From Bacillota bacterium (GTDB lineage Bacteria > Bacillota > Clostridia > Oscillospirales > Oscillospiraceae): 41,626 bases of DNA. The stretch covers positions 1 through 41,626 of the forward strand of contig JAEXCS010000001.1 in the NCBI GenBank assembly GCA_023402075.1, read 5' to 3'. Both the position numbers and the translations under genes were made by a program. Below the pieces are notes generated by a model, which was given only the letters and a program-made list of their open reading frames with translations, searched no databases and was not told where the DNA came from. Positions 16,125-24,534 of this stretch are shown here, piece by piece (position 1 is the first letter of the stretch; each line of letters begins with the position of its first letter).

Positions 16125-16154
16125 AAAGGAAACCCCGCTCCGAGCGGGGTTTCC
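16125..16154 (-). terminator. terminator after acpP
   Basis: The stem GGAAACCCCGC / GCGGGGTTTCC with a 5-nt loop is followed on the minus strand by TTTT. It sits between acpP and rnc. Confidence 0.75.
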
Positions 16155-16158
16155 TCTC

Positions 16159-16407
16159 TTATCTGTTCAGTTTTGCGGCGATATAGCGCACAGCATCTCC
16201 CACAGTTTTCAGCTCACTCAGGTCATCCTCCTGAATTTCGCCCACGTCAAACGCTTCTTCCATGGCCATCACCAACTCCACCAGGTCCACGGAATCCGCG
16301 CCCAAATCCTCCTCAAAGGAAGTCTCCATGCTTACCTCGTCGGCCTCTTTGGCAAACTGCTCGGCCACCAGATCTCGCATTGTCTGAAATACCTCTTCAT
16401 TCGACAT
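16159..16407 (-). CDS. acpP: acyl carrier protein
   Basis: The 82-aa acidic protein carries acyl chains in type II fatty acid synthesis. Ser39 in LGADSVDLVELVMAMEE is the phosphopantetheine attachment site. The ATG at 16407 has the RBS GAGGAG 8 bp upstream, so a GTG 9 bp further up is not used. plsX lies directly upstream on the same strand, which fits a lipid synthesis operon. Confidence 0.97.
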   Translation of the reverse strand: MSNEEVFQTMRDLVAEQFAKEADEVSMETSFEEDLGADSVDLVELVMAMEEAFDVGEIQEDDLSELKTVGDAVRYIAAKLNR

Positions 16408-16477
16408 ACCTGTCACTCCTCAGGTCACAATTGTTGGAGTAATCATACGGCAGCGCCGCATTTCTGTCAATAGGGTA

Positions 16478-17509
16478 TCAAATTTTTTCCGTTATATCCA
16501 ACTGCATCTGCCCTACACCGGCCTCCACATCCGCGATAAAACCGCTTGCGGCAAATTCCGCAGCGCGGCGCACGGCGTTTTGGATTGCCCGTGCGTCAGA
16601 TCCGCCGTGGGCCTTGATTACCGGCTTGGTAATGCCGAGAAACGGCGTTCCGCCCACCTCGCCGGGATCCATCATTTTCTTGAATTCCGCCATCTTATTC
16701 TTCATCAAAAGGGCTGCCAGTTTCGTCTTGGTTTCGGACAAAAACAATTTTTTCAGCTCCTTGGACATGAGCTTTGCGGTTCCCTCCAGAGATTTGAGCA
16801 TCACATTTCCGGTGAAGCCGTCCGCCACAATCACGTCCGCCCCGCCCAGCATGGCATCGGAAGCCTCAATATTCCCGATGAAATGCAGGCGGCCCGCCCG
16901 GTTTGCCTCCTCCAGCACGGCATAGGTTTCATGGCGCAGGGTATCGCCCTTTTCGCTCTCTGCGCCGATGTTCAAAAGTCCCACACGAGGACGCACCACA
17001 CCCATGACCTTTTGGGCATACAAACTGCCGAGGAACGCAAATTGCAGAAGGTATTCCGGGGTGCACTCCGCATTGGCTCCCGCGTCGCACAGCAGGGCCT
17101 TTCCTCCCAGCACCGGAATCTGCGGGCACAAAGCGGCCCGGCGCACGCCCCGGATGCGTTTTACCACAAGTGTTGCCCCCGCCAGCAGCGCCCCGGTGGA
17201 CCCGGCGGAGACAAACCCGTCTCCCAGACCCTCCTTCAGCATGTTCAGCCCCACGGTGAGGGATGAGTCCTTTTTCTTTTTAAACGCCGTAGCGGGGTCG
17301 TCGGCAATCTCCACCACCTCCGACGCGTCCTTGATCTGCACCCCTGCGGGCAGGGTCTTTTCGCCGCAGCCTTCCACAGCCCCCAGCACCTGTGCCGCCC
17401 GGCCCACCAGCACGATTTCCGTGCCGTAAGCCCTATGGGCCGCCAGTGCGCCCTTGACAATTTCGACCGGGGCATTGTCCCCGCCCATTGCATCCACAAT
17501 GATTTTCAT
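16478..17509 (-). CDS. plsX: phosphate acyltransferase PlsX
   Basis: This 343-aa enzyme makes acyl phosphate from acyl-ACP for phospholipid synthesis. It begins with the family motif IIVDAMGGDNAP and has conserved VSAGSTGALLAGATLVVKRI and VADGFTGNVMLKSLEGTAK blocks. It lies between trmFO and acpP on the same strand with short gaps. GrdD in the glycine reductase operon belongs to the same fold, but the flanking acpP settles this one as PlsX. Confidence 0.97.
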   Translation of the reverse strand: MKIIVDAMGGDNAPVEIVKGALAAHRAYGTEIVLVGRAAQVLGAVEGCGEKTLPAGVQIKDASEVVEIADDPATAFKKKKDSSLTVGLNMLKEGLGDGFVSAGSTGALLAGATLVVKRIRGVRRAALCPQIPVLGGKALLCDAGANAECTPEYLLQFAFLGSLYAQKVMGVVRPRVGLLNIGAESEKGDTLRHETYAVLEEANRAGRLHFIGNIEASDAMLGGADVIVADGFTGNVMLKSLEGTAKLMSKELKKLFLSETKTKLAALLMKNKMAEFKKMMDPGEVGGTPFLGITKPVIKAHGGSDARAIQNAVRRAAEFAASGFIADVEAGVGQMQLDITEKI

Positions 17510-17550
17510 GCAGCCATCCCTTTCGCCGCGCCCGCGGGCGCAAAATCTCT

Positions 17551-18858
17551 CTAGCGGAGCGCCTCTTCCCGCAGGCCGTCTATAATGTGCAGCGAGCGGT
17601 TGGAAATCTCCGTGTTTTTATCCCGCTTCCCCTTGACCCGGTGGTCCAAAGGCGGCATAATTCCAAAGTTGACGTTCATGGGCTGGAACCGAACCACCGA
17701 CTGGTCGCAGACATACAGCCCCAGCGCGCCGATGGCAGTTTCCCGGGGAAAATCCAGCGGCGGCAGTCCCCGCAGGCGGCGCGTCAGCTCCACCGCCGCC
17801 AGATACCCGCTGGCGCAGGATTCCACATAACCCTCCACACCGGTCATCTGTCCGGCAAATGTAACGCGCGGCTCCTTTTTCATCCGGTAATACCGGTCAA
17901 GCAACCGGGGCGAGTCCAGAAATGTATTGCGGTGCATCACGCCGTAGCGCAAAAACTCCGCGTGATGCAGGGCGGGAATCATGGAAAATACCCGCTTCTG
18001 TTCCGGGAACTTCAAATGCGTCTGAAAGCCCACCAGATTATATACGCTTCCATCGGCATTGTCCCGGCGCAGCTGCACCACCGCATAGGGCCAGCGCCCG
18101 GTGCGGGGATCGTCCAGTCCCCGGGGCTTCAGCGGCCCGTAAAGCAGTGTGTCGTGCCCCCGACGGGCCATCACCTCCACAGGCATACACCCCTCGAACA
18201 CCTTCTGGTCCTCGAACCCGTGGACCGGCGCCTCCTCGGCGGCGGTAAGGGCCTGCCAGAAAACGTCGTACTCCTCTTTCGTCATGGGACAATTTACATA
18301 ATCCGCAGAGCCTTTCCCGTAGCGGGACCCCAGCCAAGCGTGGTCCATGTCCACACTGTCCGCTGCAATCAGCGGCGCGGCGGCATCGTAAAAATGCAGG
18401 GCGGTGTCCGTGCCCAGAAGGGATTGCAGGCGCTCTGCCAGCGCGTCGGAGGTCAGGGGGCCGGAAGCAACCAGCACCTCGCCCTCAGGCAGCTCCGTCA
18501 CCTCGCCGGGAACCACGGTGATATTGGGGCAGGTCTTAATCCGCTCCGTCACCAGCGCGGAAAAGCCCTGACGGTCCACCGCCAGTGCGCCGCCTGCCTC
18601 CACCCGGGTTTCGTCGGCGCAGGCAATCACCAGCGACCCCAGCCGCCGCAGTTCTTCCTTCAAAAGTCCGGCGGCGTTTTCCAATTGATCGCTGCGCAGG
18701 GAATTGGAGCAGCACAGCTCCGCAAAATCGTCCGTCACATGGGCGGGATTTTTCTTTTGCGGCTTCATCTCCAGAAGCGTCACATGGGCGCCCCGGCGGG
18801 CCAGCTGCCAGGCAGCTTCGCTTCCTGCAAGGCCCGCTCCGATGACCGATACGTTCAT
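17551..18858 (-). CDS. trmFO: folate-dependent tRNA (uracil-54 C5)-methyltransferase TrmFO
   Basis: The 435-aa flavoprotein makes ribothymidine at U54 of tRNA from methylenetetrahydrofolate. It starts with the FAD-binding VIGAGLAGSEAAWQLA and has the family block ELCCSNSLRSDQLENAAGLLKEE-type sequence near residues 48-70, then TFAGQMTGVEGYVES and the C-terminal NVNFGIMPPL. The ATG at 18858 with RBS AAAGGA is preferred over an upstream in-frame Met. topA-trmFO adjacency is common in Firmicutes. Confidence 0.97.
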   Translation of the reverse strand: MNVSVIGAGLAGSEAAWQLARRGAHVTLLEMKPQKKNPAHVTDDFAELCCSNSLRSDQLENAAGLLKEELRRLGSLVIACADETRVEAGGALAVDRQGFSALVTERIKTCPNITVVPGEVTELPEGEVLVASGPLTSDALAERLQSLLGTDTALHFYDAAAPLIAADSVDMDHAWLGSRYGKGSADYVNCPMTKEEYDVFWQALTAAEEAPVHGFEDQKVFEGCMPVEVMARRGHDTLLYGPLKPRGLDDPRTGRWPYAVVQLRRDNADGSVYNLVGFQTHLKFPEQKRVFSMIPALHHAEFLRYGVMHRNTFLDSPRLLDRYYRMKKEPRVTFAGQMTGVEGYVESCASGYLAAVELTRRLRGLPPLDFPRETAIGALGLYVCDQSVVRFQPMNVNFGIMPPLDHRVKGKRDKNTEISNRSLHIIDGLREEALR

Positions 18859-18924
18859 ACGTGTGTCCTTTCGCATGCCCGGCAACCCCTTGGGGCGCTT
18901 CGCGCCCACACGGCGCAGGGCAAA

Positions 18925-21435
18925 TCAGATTTCCTCATCAGGGACGGTCTTTTTTCCAGCGGTTTTTTTTGTTGCCTTCGCGGCAGGCTTCTTTGTCGTC
19001 GCTTTCTTGGCAGTAGGTTTTTTCGCAGCGGCTTTTTTCACTGCCGTCTTTTTCTCCGCCGTCTCCTCCGCCTCAGATGACTGATTAACCGGCTTTTGCG
19101 CAGTTTTTGCCGGGGCCTTCTTTTTAGCAGCGGCAGTCCCGGCCGCGGTCTTTTTGGCGGTGGTTTTCTTCGCCGCCGTCTTCTTTGCGGCAGGCTTTTT
19201 CGCGGCTGCTTTTGCAGCCGGTTTCTTTGCGGTGGATTTCTTTTCGGCGTCAGCGCCTTCTCCGGCAGACTCTCCGCCCTCGTCGGCAGTTTTCTTGGGA
19301 TAACCCCGCTGTTCCTCCGGCAGGAAGTTGGAACAGGCAGGATTGACGCAATAGGGCCGCTTATACCCCCGTCCGGACCGCTTGAACATGGTGTGCCCGC
19401 ACACGGGGCAGTCGTCCTTCACCGGCACGTCCCAGGTCATAAAGTCGCACTTGGCGGCTTCTTCCTTGGCGCTGCGGTGCTCGCAGCAGTAGTAATTATA
19501 CTGCTTGCCAGACTTCTTGCTCACGCCGCTGCGCTTCATAATCCGCCCGCCGCACTTGGGGCAGCGGCCCGGCATCACCACCACGAGCGGCATGGTAAAG
19601 CTGCAATCGGGATAGCCCGGGCAGGCCAGAAAACGCCCGAACCGCCCGGACTTAACAACCAGATTCCGCCCGCACTCCGGGCAAAGCTCCTCGCTCACCT
19701 CGTCGGGCACCTTGATTCGCGTTCCTTCAAGCGCCGTCTCCGCGTCCTTCAGGCTCTTTTCAAAATCCCCGTAAAACTCCCGCAAAACGCCTTTCCACGG
19801 GGTCTTCCCCTCCTCCACGGAGTCCAGCTTCCGCTCCATATGGGCGGTAAACTGCAAATCCGCGATGTCGGAAAAGCGCTGCTTCATCAGCTCTGTCACC
19901 ACCCGGCCAAGGTTGGTGATTTTCAGATATTTGCCCTCTTTCACCACGTATTCCCGGTCAATAATCGTGGAAACCGTTGGTGCGTATGTGGAGGGGCGGC
20001 CGATGCCCTGCTCTTCCATGGCACGAATCAGCGTTGCATCGGTATAATGGGCGGGGGGCTGGGTGAAGTGCTGATCCCTGCGAAACTCCTTCAGCCCCAG
20101 TGCTTCTCCCTCCCGCAGGGCGGGCAGGGGGGATTCCTTTTCTTCCTTTTCCTCGTCCTTGCCCTCTTCATAAACCGCGGTGTAGCCCGCAAATTTCAGA
20201 CCCGAGGCGGTGGCGCGGAAAATGTGCTCCCCGGCGGCGATGTCCACGGACACGCTGTCGTACACGGCGTTTTCCATTTGACTTGCCAAAAAGCGGCTCC
20301 AGATCAGCTTATACAGCCGATACTGCTCTCCTGTGAGGTCGCCCTTTACCTGCTCCGGCGTCAGATCCACACTGCTGGGACGGATGGCCTCATGGGCGTC
20401 CTGCGCGTTGGCCTTGGCTTTATAATGGCGGGCCTGAGCGGGATAGTAATCTTTTCCATACCGGCTGAGAATAAAACTCTTGGCGGCTGCCTGCGCTTCC
20501 TCGCTGATACGCAGAGAGTCGGTTCTCATATACGTGATGAGGCCCACCGCGCCCTCGCCCGCGATGTCCACGCCCTCATAGAGCTGCTGGGCAATGGCCA
20601 TGGTGCGCCGGGGGGTCATACTCAGCTTCCGGGACGCGTCCTGCTGGAGGGTAGAGGTGGTAAACGGCGGAGAGGGACTGCGCTGCTTATCCGTCCGCTT
20701 CACGGACTTGACGGCGAATGCCTGATTCTTCGTCTCCTCCACCACGGACTCCACCTCATCGGCGGATTTCAGCTCGGTTCTCTTGCCGTCTTTTCCGTGG
20801 TAATGGGCGGTAAACTCCGTCTTTTTCCCGTCGTCGGTGCGCAAAAACGCGTCCAGCGTCCAATATTCCTCGGGCTGAAAGGCTTCGACCTCCCGTTCCC
20901 GGTCGTCCACCATACGGGTAGCCACGGACTGAACTCGTCCTGCGGAAAGCCCACGGCGGATTTTCTTCCACAGAAGCGGGCTAAGCTGATAACCCACGAT
21001 GCGGTCCAGAATGCGCCGGGCCTGCTGGGCATCCACCAGATTCTGATCGATGTCCCGGGGCCGCTGAATGGACTCCTGCACCACCTTTTTGGTAATCTCG
21101 TTAAAGGTCACCCGGCGGGTTTTGTCATCCGGCAGATTCAAAAGCTGCTTTAAGTGCCAGGAAATTGCTTCGCCCTCCCGGTCAGGGTCGGTTGCGAGAT
21201 ACACGGTATCGGCGGACTTGGCGGACTTTTTAAGGTCCCCGATGATGTCCTCCTTGCCCTTGATGGGCTGGTACACCGGGTCAAAATCCTGCTCCACGTC
21301 CACGCCCAGCGTGCTTTTGGGCAGGTCCCGCAGATGGCCCATGGAGGCCTTCACGCGGAATTCCTTTCCCAGATATTTTTCAATGGTCTTGGCCTTCGCG
21401 GGAGATTCCACGATGACCAGGCTCTGCTTTGCCAT
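18925..21435 (-). CDS. topA: DNA topoisomerase I with lysine/alanine-rich tail
   Basis: The 836-aa type IA enzyme relaxes negative supercoils. It has the Toprim domain (VIVESPAKAKTIEKYLG; acidic ATDPDREGEAIS) and the active-site Tyr302 in LITYMRTDS. Three four-Cys zinc modules follow (CPECG...CPGYPDC, CPKCG...C, CPVCG...CVNPAC). The last 120 or so residues are an extreme Lys/Ala/Thr-rich tail (repeats of AAKK and TAKK), like a histone H1 tail, likely a nonspecific DNA-binding extension. The ATG at 21435 with RBS GGAGG is used. Confidence 0.97.
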   Translation of the reverse strand: MAKQSLVIVESPAKAKTIEKYLGKEFRVKASMGHLRDLPKSTLGVDVEQDFDPVYQPIKGKEDIIGDLKKSAKSADTVYLATDPDREGEAISWHLKQLLNLPDDKTRRVTFNEITKKVVQESIQRPRDIDQNLVDAQQARRILDRIVGYQLSPLLWKKIRRGLSAGRVQSVATRMVDDREREVEAFQPEEYWTLDAFLRTDDGKKTEFTAHYHGKDGKRTELKSADEVESVVEETKNQAFAVKSVKRTDKQRSPSPPFTTSTLQQDASRKLSMTPRRTMAIAQQLYEGVDIAGEGAVGLITYMRTDSLRISEEAQAAAKSFILSRYGKDYYPAQARHYKAKANAQDAHEAIRPSSVDLTPEQVKGDLTGEQYRLYKLIWSRFLASQMENAVYDSVSVDIAAGEHIFRATASGLKFAGYTAVYEEGKDEEKEEKESPLPALREGEALGLKEFRRDQHFTQPPAHYTDATLIRAMEEQGIGRPSTYAPTVSTIIDREYVVKEGKYLKITNLGRVVTELMKQRFSDIADLQFTAHMERKLDSVEEGKTPWKGVLREFYGDFEKSLKDAETALEGTRIKVPDEVSEELCPECGRNLVVKSGRFGRFLACPGYPDCSFTMPLVVVMPGRCPKCGGRIMKRSGVSKKSGKQYNYYCCEHRSAKEEAAKCDFMTWDVPVKDDCPVCGHTMFKRSGRGYKRPYCVNPACSNFLPEEQRGYPKKTADEGGESAGEGADAEKKSTAKKPAAKAAAKKPAAKKTAAKKTTAKKTAAGTAAAKKKAPAKTAQKPVNQSSEAEETAEKKTAVKKAAAKKPTAKKATTKKPAAKATKKTAGKKTVPDEEI

Positions 21436-21480
21436 AGCTACCTCCAAAACTTTGCGGGGGATTCAGTAATAATCAAATGT

Positions 21481-22659
21481 TTATGAAATCAGCACCACAG
21501 TGCGGACATACCGCTTGCCGTCCCGCTGAGTTACAAATCCGTCAATTTCCAACATGGTCAGGGCCGAAAGCACCCGCCGCACGGGCAGCTCTGTCAGCTC
21601 CGCCAAATCGTCCACCGCCATAGGCTCCTCCGTCAGTGTCTGCAAAATCAAAATCTGATCGTCGGTCAGCCCCGCGTCCTTTACAGAGAGGACGGGCAGG
21701 GCGGGCACGGCGGCTTCCACAGGCACACCCGGCTGCTTTTCCGAAGGCGGCGGCGCGGCGCGGGTCTGCCCGCGCAGTTTGCCCGGAAACAGCGCCTCAT
21801 ACTCCCGCAGAATGTCCCACGGCTCTGCTGCCACCATGGCTCCGTCCCGAATCAGGCGGTTGCAGCCCTTGCTGTTTTCCGCATAAATGGGACCGGGGAC
21901 GGCAAACACGTCCCGCCCCTGATCCAGCGCCATCCCGGCGGTAATCAGCGCGCCGCTGCGAATTGGGGCTTCCACCACCAGCGCGGCCACACTTAGGCCG
22001 GAAATAATACGGTTGCGGATGGGAAAGTGGCCGGGAAGCGTCTCCGTCCCCGGCGGATACTCGGAAATAAGACAGCCTGCTGCGGCCACATCTTCATACA
22101 GCCATCCGTTTTCCCTTGGGTAAATCACGTCGATTCCGCCGCCCAGCACACCGATCACCGAGCCGCCCGCCCGGAGCGCGCCCTGTGCCGCCACGGAATC
22201 AATTCCCCGCGCCAAGCCTGTGACCACCAGCGCTCCGGCATCCGCAAGGCCAAAGGACAAATCCTCCGCGCAGCGGATGCCATAGGGCGACGCCTTCCGC
22301 GTCCCCACCACGGCGATGGAGGGCAGCTCGTCCACTTCGGGAAGCCTGCCCCGGATATATAAAAGACAGGGCGGGTCGTAAATGCTGCGCAGGCGGACGG
22401 GATAGGCCGCGTCCCGGAGCGTCAGCAATTGCAGGCCCAGTCGCTCACAGTCCGCCAGAATCCGGTCCGCTTCCGCCAAATCCTTCTTGCCCAGCACTTC
22501 CGCCTCACGGCGGGTGATTCCCTCGGTCAGCAGCAGCTCGTCCTGGTCGGCGTAGTAAATATCCTCCGGAGAGGGGAAGCACTCCAGCAGGGAAAGCTTC
22601 GTCTGACTGCCCAAGCCCTCCAGCCGGGAAAGCCAGACCCAGTATTTCAGCATGGACAT
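21481..22659 (-). CDS. dprA: DNA processing protein DprA
   Basis: The 392-aa protein loads RecA on incoming single-stranded DNA in transformation. The core Rossmann fold has VVGTRKASPYG, GLARGIDSVAAQGAL, GGGIDVIYPREN and SEYPPGTETLPGHFPIRNRIISGLS, all typical of DprA. A C-terminal winged-helix domain (LTDDQILILQTLTEEPMAVDDLAE) follows a linker. The ATG at 22659 with RBS GGAGGG is preferred. It sits between a SpoU methyltransferase and topA. No other competence genes are in the window. Confidence 0.96.
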   Translation of the reverse strand: MSMLKYWVWLSRLEGLGSQTKLSLLECFPSPEDIYYADQDELLLTEGITRREAEVLGKKDLAEADRILADCERLGLQLLTLRDAAYPVRLRSIYDPPCLLYIRGRLPEVDELPSIAVVGTRKASPYGIRCAEDLSFGLADAGALVVTGLARGIDSVAAQGALRAGGSVIGVLGGGIDVIYPRENGWLYEDVAAAGCLISEYPPGTETLPGHFPIRNRIISGLSVAALVVEAPIRSGALITAGMALDQGRDVFAVPGPIYAENSKGCNRLIRDGAMVAAEPWDILREYEALFPGKLRGQTRAAPPPSEKQPGVPVEAAVPALPVLSVKDAGLTDDQILILQTLTEEPMAVDDLAELTELPVRRVLSALTMLEIDGFVTQRDGKRYVRTVVLIS

Positions 22660-22672
22660 GTCCGTCCCTCCT

Positions 22673-23440
22673 CTATCTCCGCCCCCGGGCCATCTCCCAC
22701 AGCAGCGCGGCCGCCGCCGCAGCCGCATTCAGGGATTCGCAGCGCTCATTCATGGGAATTTTCACCGTGGCGGTGCAAAGAGCAAGCAGTTCCTGAGAAA
22801 GGCCCCGCCCCTCGCTGCCAATGGCGGCAGCGGCGCGGGCATAGTCCAGCTCGCGGATATCCCGCGTGTCCGATTGCAGCGCCGCGCCGTACAGCGGGAT
22901 GTCGCTTTTTTTAAGCAGAGCGGCAACCTCCGCCCCGCCGCAGGTCCACACCGGGCAGCGAAATGCCGCGCCCATTCCGGCCCGCAGCGTTTTGGGATGA
23001 TAGAGGTCGGCGCAGCCGTTTACCAGAAACAGCCCGTCCACCCAAAAAGCGTCCGCCGTGCGGAGAATGGTGCCCACATTGCCGGGGTCCTGCACTCCGT
23101 CCAGCACCACGTAGCATCTGCCATCCAGCGCTTCAGGCAGGGTCGATTCCCTCATACGGCAAATGGCCAAAACGCCTTGGGGCGTTTTGCTGGGAGCGAC
23201 GGATTCCATCACGTCCTCCGTCACCTCCACCGCCCGGACGGAGGGTGGCAGGTTGGCAATTGCCCGCCCCGGCGTGGTCACCACCGTGTCCACGGTGTCG
23301 CCCGCCCAGCGGAGCGCTTCCTCCACAAGCTTTGGACTGTCGCAGAGAAAGAGGCCTGTCTCCCGGCGGTAGCCGCCATCTGCGGCCAGCTTTTTCAGCT
23401 TCAGGCAAAGGGGGTTTTTTCTGCTTGAAATACGTTCCAC
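22673..23440 (-). CDS. SpoU/TrmH-family RNA 2'-O-methyltransferase
   Basis: This 255-aa SPOUT enzyme methylates a ribose 2'-OH, probably in 23S rRNA. All three SpoU motifs are visible: DGVQDPGNVGTILRTADAF, AAIGSEGRGLS, and IPMNERCESLNAAAAAAALLWE. An N-terminal substrate-binding domain (KNPLCLKLKKLA) is present. The start is GTG with a GGAG RBS. It is the first gene of a long minus-strand run reaching acpP, with a clear promoter upstream. The exact nucleotide target cannot be assigned. Confidence 0.92.
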   Translation of the reverse strand: MERISSRKNPLCLKLKKLAADGGYRRETGLFLCDSPKLVEEALRWAGDTVDTVVTTPGRAIANLPPSVRAVEVTEDVMESVAPSKTPQGVLAICRMRESTLPEALDGRCYVVLDGVQDPGNVGTILRTADAFWVDGLFLVNGCADLYHPKTLRAGMGAAFRCPVWTCGGAEVAALLKKSDIPLYGAALQSDTRDIRELDYARAAAAIGSEGRGLSQELLALCTATVKIPMNERCESLNAAAAAAALLWEMARGRR

Positions 23441-23521
23441 GGCCCCGCTCCCCTTCCTCAGATTTCAAAACGGACAGCCGATACATTAAATAGATAGGCC
23501 CCGGATTTTGATGTGAAAGTG

Positions 23522-23550
23522 AGTATATCATACGCCGTCAAACAATTCAA
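23522..23550 (-). promoter_or_regulatory. promoter of the SpoU-dprA-topA-trmFO-plsX-acpP genes
   Basis: On the minus strand TTGAAT (23550-23545), a 17-bp spacer and an extended -10 TGATATACT precede the GTG at 23440 by about 80 bp. Confidence 0.7.
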
Positions 23551-23631
23551 GTCAACGATTTTGCGCCAAAACGGGGTTTTTTGCTGCTCTAAGGCCCCTG
23601 AAAAGCCCCGAAAAATCCCGGCTGCGCCAAA

Positions 23632-23678
23632 AATAATACGGGCCTTGCCCGGTTGGCGCGTACTTGCTCCAACCGGGC
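23632..23678 (-). terminator. terminator of the 240-aa unknown gene
   Basis: The stem GCCCGGTTGG / CCAACCGGGC with a 12-nt loop lies just after the stop codon and is followed after about 10 nt by TATTATTTTT on the minus strand. Confidence 0.6.
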
Positions 23679-23684
23679 CGACGG

Positions 23685-24407
23685 TTAGCTTACCCGCACC
23701 TCAATCTGCTCTGCGCGCAGTACGCCGGCGGAGCACAAAGCGGCAAACAACTGATCCCGGCGGCAGCCATGCGGCGTCCGCTCCTCCTGGACGGGGACGC
23801 TCAGCGCCACGTGGGCGGGGATGTCCGCTCCATCGTACAGCGGCAGAGTCACGCCGCAGTGCAGCTCCGGTCTGGGCGTAAACAGCAGCAGTGCTTCCGC
23901 GGCTTCTATCTGCTCCTGAGTAGGCCGCAGCAGCAGCGACACGCCAAATTCCCGCCGAAGCTGGCGAGCCAGCTCTTCCCCTCCATCCGGAATATCCAGC
24001 AGTACATAGCGATAGCGAAGGCACAGCTCCGTCACCGCCCGCACCAGCTCTCCCGTAAGATGGTCGGCACACACTGCGACTCTGGTGGCTCCCGAAATCC
24101 CCCGGCTTGCAAGCTCCGAACGAAGCCACTCCCCGGCGATGCTGCGGTATAGGCGCATCACCTCCACGGGAAGCACATTATATTTCTCAAAAATTTCCGT
24201 ATAGGGAAATGCTTCCGGAAATACCGCGTGTGTGACCCCCCATTTTTGAAGCTTTTTTGCCACCCCCGCCGCCCTCCGACGCAAAATGGCGACAGGCGTG
24301 TTTTTCCGCCGCAGCAGCCGAACTTCCAAAAACCGCATTCGTAAAATCGATGCTTCGCCCGACCGGCGGGACGCTTTTTCCTCCGTCCATGACACAAATC
24401 CAACCAT
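23685..24407 (-). CDS. uncharacterised 240-aa protein
   Basis: I do not recognise this protein. It has no signal peptide or membrane helix. A basic N-terminal part (residues 25-55, rich in Arg/Lys) is followed by alternating beta/alpha segments such as ATRVAVCADHL and YRYVLLDIPDGGEELARQL, consistent with a Rossmann-like fold. The ATG at 24407 has the RBS GGGAGG 6 bp upstream. It is a single gene bracketed by terminators, between the FtsEX operon and the SpoU operon. Codon use looks like that of its neighbours. It could be a lineage-specific gene. Confidence 0.75.
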   Translation of the reverse strand: MVGFVSWTEEKASRRSGEASILRMRFLEVRLLRRKNTPVAILRRRAAGVAKKLQKWGVTHAVFPEAFPYTEIFEKYNVLPVEVMRLYRSIAGEWLRSELASRGISGATRVAVCADHLTGELVRAVTELCLRYRYVLLDIPDGGEELARQLRREFGVSLLLRPTQEQIEAAEALLLFTPRPELHCGVTLPLYDGADIPAHVALSVPVQEERTPHGCRRDQLFAALCSAGVLRAEQIEVRVS

Positions 24408-24480
24408 GTCAACCTCCCTGCCCTCCCGTGGGAAACTCGAAGCGGCCATTTGCACCGAAGTAAATTGCTCCGGTGAACGC

Positions 24481-24520
24481 AAAAGCCCTCCTGTCCCATT
24501 TCTATGGGACAGGAGGGCTT
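24481..24520 (-). terminator. terminator of the ftsE-ftsX-M23 operon
   Basis: A 17-bp perfect stem (AAGCCCTCCTGTCCCAT / ATGGGACAGGAGGGCTT) with a 4-nt loop is followed by TTTT on the minus strand. Confidence 0.88.
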
Positions 24521-24534
24521 CTTATGCTGAAAAA

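Noticed and set aside
17587..19080. Plus-strand ORF of 497 codons opposite trmFO
   Set aside because: Antisense shadow; low-complexity translation and no start signal.
18940..19260. Tandem DNA repeat or CRISPR-like array
   Set aside because: The periodicity is the Lys/Ala codon repetition of the TopA tail; units are irregular and there are no spacers.
19096..21153. Long plus-strand ORF of 685 codons opposite topA
   Set aside because: It is an antisense shadow of topA in G+C-rich DNA, with no RBS and no recognisable domain.
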